Assembly (NCBI GenBank): GCA_001464385.1
Contig: LNFB01000318.1
Coordinates: forward strand, 1 to 64,000
DNA: 64,000 bases
Direction of reading: 5' to 3'
Source of the DNA: Deltaproteobacteria bacterium Ga0077550
Lineage (GTDB): Bacteria; Myxococcota_A; Polyangia; Nannocystales; Nannocystaceae
Below are positions 60,646 to 64,000 of this stretch, piece by piece. The notes below the pieces were generated by a model. The model was not told where the DNA came from. It searched no databases and saw nothing but the letters and a program-made list of their open reading frames with translations. Positions within the stretch are counted from its first letter, which is position 1, and each line of letters opens with the position of its first letter. A program made the position numbers and the translations under genes.

Positions 60646-60960
60646 ATGAAGTACGTCGCCAAGCACGGTTTGCCCGATCGCTCCCGCGCCCGAGTCGTGG
60701 TCGAGAAGGCCTACGAGGCCTACAAGGTCAAGCTCGCCGACCACAAGCCGACGCTCGCGTGGAGCACGGAGAGCGAGGGCGAGCTGTCCTTCTCGGTGCT
60801 GGGCAAGACCCTCAGCGTGCAGATCCACGTCACCGACGTCGAGGTCAAGATCGAGGGCGACATGCCGTGGATGTTCAAGCCGTTCCAGGGCAAGGTCGAG
60901 CGCGTGCTCGGGGATGAGATCGAGAAGTGGGCCGCGAAGGCCCGCGCCGGCGAGGTTTAA
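60646..60960 (+). CDS. Polyhydroxyalkanoic acid system family protein
   Basis: 104 residues. The sequence KYVAKHGLPDRSRARVVVEKA, the strand pair LAWSTESEGELSFSVLG and LSVQIHVTDVEVKIEG, and the ending PFQGKVERVLGDEIEKW match the small PHA-granule-associated family (PHA_gran_rgn). Members are found with polyester-storage genes and are thought to be structural. No synthase or phasin is nearby. TATAGT at 60627-60632 could be its -10 box. It reads toward the GC hairpins and the tandem repeat. Confidence 0.8.
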   Translation: MKYVAKHGLPDRSRARVVVEKAYEAYKVKLADHKPTLAWSTESEGELSFSVLGKTLSVQIHVTDVEVKIEGDMPWMFKPFQGKVERVLGDEIEKWAAKARAGEV

Positions 60961-60985
60961 CCTTTTCCCCCCGCGACCGGCTTGG

Positions 60986-61032
60986 GCGCCGCGGGGGCGC
61001 TTCGCGCGGATTGCCCCCCGCAAGCGGGGGGC
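60986..61032. terminator. GC hairpins after the PHA-type gene
   Basis: Two adjacent stems: GCGCC/GGCGC (60986-60990 and 60996-61000), and GCCCCCCGC/GCGGGGGGC (61013-61021 and 61024-61032, with the closing pairs open to make a loop). They lie just downstream of the stop at 60960 and before the convergent lipoprotein gene. No T-run follows. Confidence 0.45.
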
Positions 61033-61085
61033 GATCGGGTGCGTGGTCGGGGGTGGTGCGTGTGATCGCGGTGCGCGATCGGGGG

Positions 61086-61185
61086 GCGTGTCGCGCCGCT
61101 CGATCGCGGGGCGTGTCGCGCCGCTCGATCGCGGGGCTTTCGCGCCGCTCGATCGGTCGGTGGTCGCGCCGTTCGATCGGGGTGG
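61086..61185. repeat. 25-bp tandem repeat, four units
   Basis: Units at 61086-61110 and 61111-61135 are identical; 61136-61160 and 61161-61185 are diverged copies. All share a core TCGCGCCG(C/T)TCGATCG. A fifth, degenerate copy (16 of 25 bases matching) lies at 61061-61085. The array fills the region between the granule-type gene and the stop of the AgmX-like lipoprotein. Its unit length is not a multiple of three, consistent with non-coding DNA. Confidence 0.85.
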
Positions 61186-61188
61186 GCG

Positions 61189-61812
61189 TCAGCCGACGTC
61201 GAAGGTGTAGTCGACGCCCATCGGGGGGCCGTCGTAGGTGGGGAAGCGGTGGTCGTAGATGACCTTGCGTAGGCAGCCGAGGATGCCGGTGTCGCGCAGG
61301 GCCGCGGGGGCCTTGGCGGTCACGCCGGTGACCTTGCCCTTGGCGGAGAGGCCGAAGACGAAGTCGACGCGGCCCGCGGCGATCGTCACGCCGCCCGCGA
61401 CCGCATCGGCGATGCAGCGATCGAACGCGGGCTCGAGGCCGCGCAGCTCGGCGCGCACGGTGTGGTCGCCCAGGCGCTCGCTGCCGGCGTCGGGATCGAG
61501 CACCGTCGTCGCGGTCGCGTCGTACCGCGGGATGTGGCCGTCGGCCACGGGCTGGTAGGTCGCACCATCGGCGCGGGCGTCGACGGCATCACCGCTCGCC
61601 GCCCCGCGCTTGCGCCCGCGCTTGCCGGCCTTCGCCTCGGGGACCCCGGGCTTCGCCTCCTCGGGCGCCGCCGCGATCGCGATGCACCGACCCGACTCGC
61701 AGCGCGTGCCCTCGCCGCACACGCCGTAGCACGCGGCCGCGTCGGCCCCGGGGCCACAGCCGAGCAGGGACGAGGACAGCGCGACGCGGGCGAGGGTCAG
61801 CGGCCGGAGCAC
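61189..61812 (-). CDS. AgmX/PglI-like C-terminal domain lipoprotein
   Basis: 207 residues, GTG start. Lipobox SSSLLGC (Cys about 19), then a Cys-rich knot (CYGVCGEGTRCESGRC), a charged linker, and a TonB-like/AgmX-PglI C-terminal module. In that module ELRGLEPAFDRCIADAVAGG, GRVDFVFGLSAKGKVTGV and TGILGCLRKVIYDHRFP are the usual blocks. In Myxococcus, AgmX/PglI proteins are linked to gliding motility; here the domain may have a more general envelope role. The stop lies three bases from the 25-bp repeat array. It is divergent from the peptidoglycan hydrolase gene. Confidence 0.75.
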   Translation of the reverse strand: MLRPLTLARVALSSSLLGCGPGADAAACYGVCGEGTRCESGRCIAIAAAPEEAKPGVPEAKAGKRGRKRGAASGDAVDARADGATYQPVADGHIPRYDATATTVLDPDAGSERLGDHTVRAELRGLEPAFDRCIADAVAGGVTIAAGRVDFVFGLSAKGKVTGVTAKAPAALRDTGILGCLRKVIYDHRFPTYDGPPMGVDYTFDVG

Positions 61813-61989
61813 GGCCGGAGTGTACGGCGCCCGGGAACCTCGGGCAGCCGCGGGTCAACTCCTGGCAAAGCTGTCGGTGCACGGCCGCCGCTGCGTCGTT
61901 CTACGTAGGCCGCCCAACGCGGGCGTCGCCGCGGGGAACCTCGCACACCCCGCCTCGAACACCCTCCATGGGACGCAACGGGTGAACGC

Positions 61990-63495
61990 ATGCTGAAGTA
62001 CCGAACGATGTGGACCGCGAGCCTGATGTCGATGGCCCTGGCCTGCGCGGCCGAGGGCGAGGGCCGAGGGGCCGGCGATCCCGTCGGCGAGGACCGGGGC
62101 GCGGGCGCAAGCCTGGGCACCTTCGAGTTCACCTACTACTGGGTCGCCCTCGAGGCGAGCTACAACGGCGCCAAGAACACCAGCGTCTACGACTCGCAGT
62201 GCACCAAGCTCGCGACGGTGCCGCGCAAGTTCTGGGACGCGCTCAAGCTCGAGGGCACCGGCAAGCTGAACGACGGCCGCATGCTCAACTACGCCGGGGC
62301 CTGCGGCTGCGCGCGCTCGCCCTGCTTCAAGGCGCTCGGCGCCGACAAGCCGTGGGGCGAGGGCGTCCAGAGCCGCGCGCTCGAGCCCTACCGATCGATC
62401 GCCGTCGACAAGACCAAGATCCCCTACGGCAGCTGGATGTACATCCCCGAGCTCGACGGCCAGGTGATGCCCGGCGACGCGCCGTGGGGCGGCTGGACCC
62501 ACGACGGCTGCGTGCTCGCGGCCGACACCGGCAGCGCGATCATCGGCAAGCACATCGACTTCTTCGTCGGCATGAAGAGCAGCTACACGTCGCTCATCAA
62601 CGAGCTCGGCCTCGAGTCGGTGACGGTGCACCAGGGCGGCACGCTGTGCACGGGCGCCCCACCGGTCCAACCCGACGATGGTGGTGGCAGCGGTGACGAC
62701 GGTGACGGCGGTGAGGTCGACACCAACTCGGTGTGCTTCCCCGGCGCGGACGGCTCGGGCAACACCTGCCTGCCGCTGGCGTTCCCGGGCACGCCGACCG
62801 GCTACTCGTACCCCTCGCCGCTCAACGCGAATTACCGCGCGCCGGTGGCCTACCTCGATCTCGACGCGGTCGACGTGAACACCAAGCTCTCGCCCAACTT
62901 CACGCTGGGCGAGTTCGCGTCGCGCAGCAAGGGGCGCTACGCGGTGGTCCAGCCCCACGCGATCGTGCGGATGCAGGAGCTCCGCGACCAGCTCGGATCG
63001 ATCCGCGTGAACTCGGGCTACCGATCGCCGAACTACAACAGCTCGGTCGGCGGCGCCTCGAGCTCGCGGCACATGTTCGGCGACGGCTTCGACTTCGTCG
63101 GCAACAACGTGTCGCTCACCACCGCAGAGAACGCGTGTGGCAGCCACGGCGGCTTCCTGGTCGAGTACAGCAGCCACGTGCACTGCGACTGGCGCGGCGA
63201 CGATCTCGACGCCTCGTTCTTCGGCGCGGTTGCGGTGGCCCACGACGACGCGCTGGATCTCGCGGCGTTCACCGCCCACCTGCACGAGGACGGCGGCGTG
63301 TGGACGGCCCCGGCCCAGGGCTTCGACGAGGGCGAGCCCATGCGGCGCTGGCGGGCGCTCGACGCCGCCGGCGACGTGATCGTCGAGACCACCGGCGAGT
63401 CGTTCGCGCCGCCCACCGATGCGGCGCGCCTCGAGGTGACCGTCGGCGCCGTGGTCGAGCTCGCCGCCGAACTCGACCCAGGCATGCGCGAGTAA
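61990..63495 (+). CDS. 3D-domain plus M15 peptidase lipoprotein (bifunctional murein hydrolase)
   Basis: 501 residues. Lipobox MALAC (Cys about 19). The 3D domain (about 120-200) shows the three conserved Asp: Asp140 (AVDKTKIPYG), Asp179 (LAADTGSA) and Asp190 (KHIDFFVG). These are the catalytic features of RlpA/MltA-type lytic transglycosylases. After an Asp/Gly linker, the M15 peptidase domain (about 300-405) has LGEFASR, VNSGYRSPNYN and zinc ligands His361 and Asp368 in SSRHMFGDGFD, plus His398 in HVHCD. It should cut both glycan strands and D-Ala-containing peptides in the cell wall. A C-terminal beta domain of about 90 residues is unassigned. Confidence 0.9.
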   Translation: MLKYRTMWTASLMSMALACAAEGEGRGAGDPVGEDRGAGASLGTFEFTYYWVALEASYNGAKNTSVYDSQCTKLATVPRKFWDALKLEGTGKLNDGRMLNYAGACGCARSPCFKALGADKPWGEGVQSRALEPYRSIAVDKTKIPYGSWMYIPELDGQVMPGDAPWGGWTHDGCVLAADTGSAIIGKHIDFFVGMKSSYTSLINELGLESVTVHQGGTLCTGAPPVQPDDGGGSGDDGDGGEVDTNSVCFPGADGSGNTCLPLAFPGTPTGYSYPSPLNANYRAPVAYLDLDAVDVNTKLSPNFTLGEFASRSKGRYAVVQPHAIVRMQELRDQLGSIRVNSGYRSPNYNSSVGGASSSRHMFGDGFDFVGNNVSLTTAENACGSHGGFLVEYSSHVHCDWRGDDLDASFFGAVAVAHDDALDLAAFTAHLHEDGGVWTAPAQGFDEGEPMRRWRALDAAGDVIVETTGESFAPPTDAARLEVTVGAVVELAAELDPGMRE

Positions 63496-63590
63496 GCGCT
63501 CCCACGTCGCGAACACGGGGAACCCAACGCGGCCCGCGGCCCGGCGAACGCCTGGTTTCGGGCCGCGTCGCTTTGGTGTATGGGGGGCCC

Positions 63591-64000
63591 ATGCGAACCC
63601 CACGACTGCTCGCGACGGCCCTGACCCTCGCGCTTGGCTGCACCGTCTCCGCATCCAGCTCGACGAGCCCACCCGATTCCGGCGCCGCCGGCGACCCCGC
63701 GGCGGGCAAGCCCGTCGAGAAGGCAGAGCCCGCCGAGAAGCCGCTGCCGGAGCAGAAGCCCGATCCCAAGGTCGAGGCGCAGAAGCGCTTCGACGCGGCG
63801 ATGGCCGAGCTGCAGGCCGAGTACAAGACCGAGGCCGCGCGCTGGACCCCGGAGCTGAAGGCCAAGGTCGCCAAGCTCACCGCCACCAAGTGGCGCGCGA
63901 CGTCGGTCGCGATGAAGGCCGCGCTCGCCAGCGAGCACCGCCGCCCGGGTCACGCGTCGCGTGACGCGTTCCGCCACCCCAACGAGACGCTCGCGTTCTT
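63591..64000 (+). CDS. Lipoprotein, N-terminal part, resembling secreted SAM-methyltransferase family
   Basis: Cut by the right edge after about 136 codons. The signal peptide ends in LTLALGC (lipobox, Cys 17). A Pro/Lys/Glu-rich linker (about 35-65) and a helical stretch follow. The last visible segment, RRPGHASRDAFRHPNETLAFF, matches the start of a lipoprotein methyltransferase family in which the SAM loop comes shortly after. That loop lies outside the window, so the assignment is tentative. GGGGGG precedes the ATG as ribosome site. Confidence 0.6.
   Translation, partial: MRTPRLLATALTLALGCTVSASSSTSPPDSGAAGDPAAGKPVEKAEPAEKPLPEQKPDPKVEAQKRFDAAMAELQAEYKTEAARWTPELKAKVAKLTATKWRATSVAMKAALASEHRRPGHASRDAFRHPNETLAF

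Noticed and set aside
61086-61185. Possible CRISPR array.
   Set aside because: The 25-bp units follow each other directly with no unique spacers, and no cas gene is present.

Overview
The window is very GC-rich with strongly GC-biased third codon positions. It encodes many lipoproteins carrying low-complexity Thr/Ser/Gly/Asp linkers after the lipobox, Cys-rich secreted proteins, a MYXO-CTERM-like C-terminal anchor, Ser/Thr protein kinases, an NtrC-family regulator and several ECF or FecR regulators. This combination points to a myxobacterium, probably of the Nannocystis type; the assignment is inferred from gene style only. No rRNA, tRNA, CRISPR array, insertion sequence or phage gene was seen, and no gene-free stretch exceeds 300 bases.

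Layout. 1-7.3 kb: two DsbA-like thioredoxin proteins (the first cut by the window edge) flank two secreted lipoproteins, a DUF4143-type ATPase preceded by a striking AT-rich inverted-repeat block, a universal stress protein and an orphan ABC ATPase. 7.4-20.1 kb: an envelope and signalling island. It begins with an OmpA-type barrel protein, then a leftward Hpt / receiver / NtrC-type trio. Facing this is a rightward train of DUF481 barrel protein, sensor histidine kinase, class III adenylate cyclase, Ser/Thr kinase with a pseudo-receiver tail, and a LysM-FecR-OmpA protein. The last four genes overlap or nearly touch.

20.1-26.1 kb: a leftward ECF sigma / FecR / predicted barrel / twin-lipoprotein operon. 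The sigma gene and both lipoprotein genes are each preceded by the same element, GGAAAC-N16-GGCT, so this looks like a small autoregulated ECF regulon. 26.2-31.5 kb: a decaying accessory stretch. It holds a Uma2 protein, a haloalkane dehalogenase-like C-terminal half abutting a LysR regulator that has lost its DNA-binding domain, a frameshifted lipoprotein and a truncated glyoxalase. Intact genes here are a second ECF sigma with an SRPBCC partner and a FrnE-like DsbA.

31.9-47.0 kb: carbohydrate metabolism. Phosphoketolase, a glycogenin-like GT8 transferase and a GH13 alpha-glucosidase form a tight operon, followed by two envelope proteins and an 8.8 kb cyclic beta-1,2-glucan synthase gene. 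47.1-57.5 kb: a lipoprotein and trypsin-like protease pair, a TetR / bestrophin pair, further lipoproteins, a methyltransferase, a small membrane protein ending in a 52-bp near-perfect palindrome, an ADYC lipoprotein and a membrane Ser/Thr kinase. 57.5-64 kb: a fused membrane/spermidine-synthase-like protein, a polyhydroxyalkanoate-granule-type protein, a 25-bp tandem repeat, an AgmX/PglI-like lipoprotein, a 3D plus M15 peptidoglycan hydrolase lipoprotein, and the start of a lipoprotein resembling secreted methyltransferases.

The most novel-looking systems are the ECF/FecR/twin-lipoprotein regulon and the histidine kinase-cyclase-kinase-LysM/OmpA signalling train.
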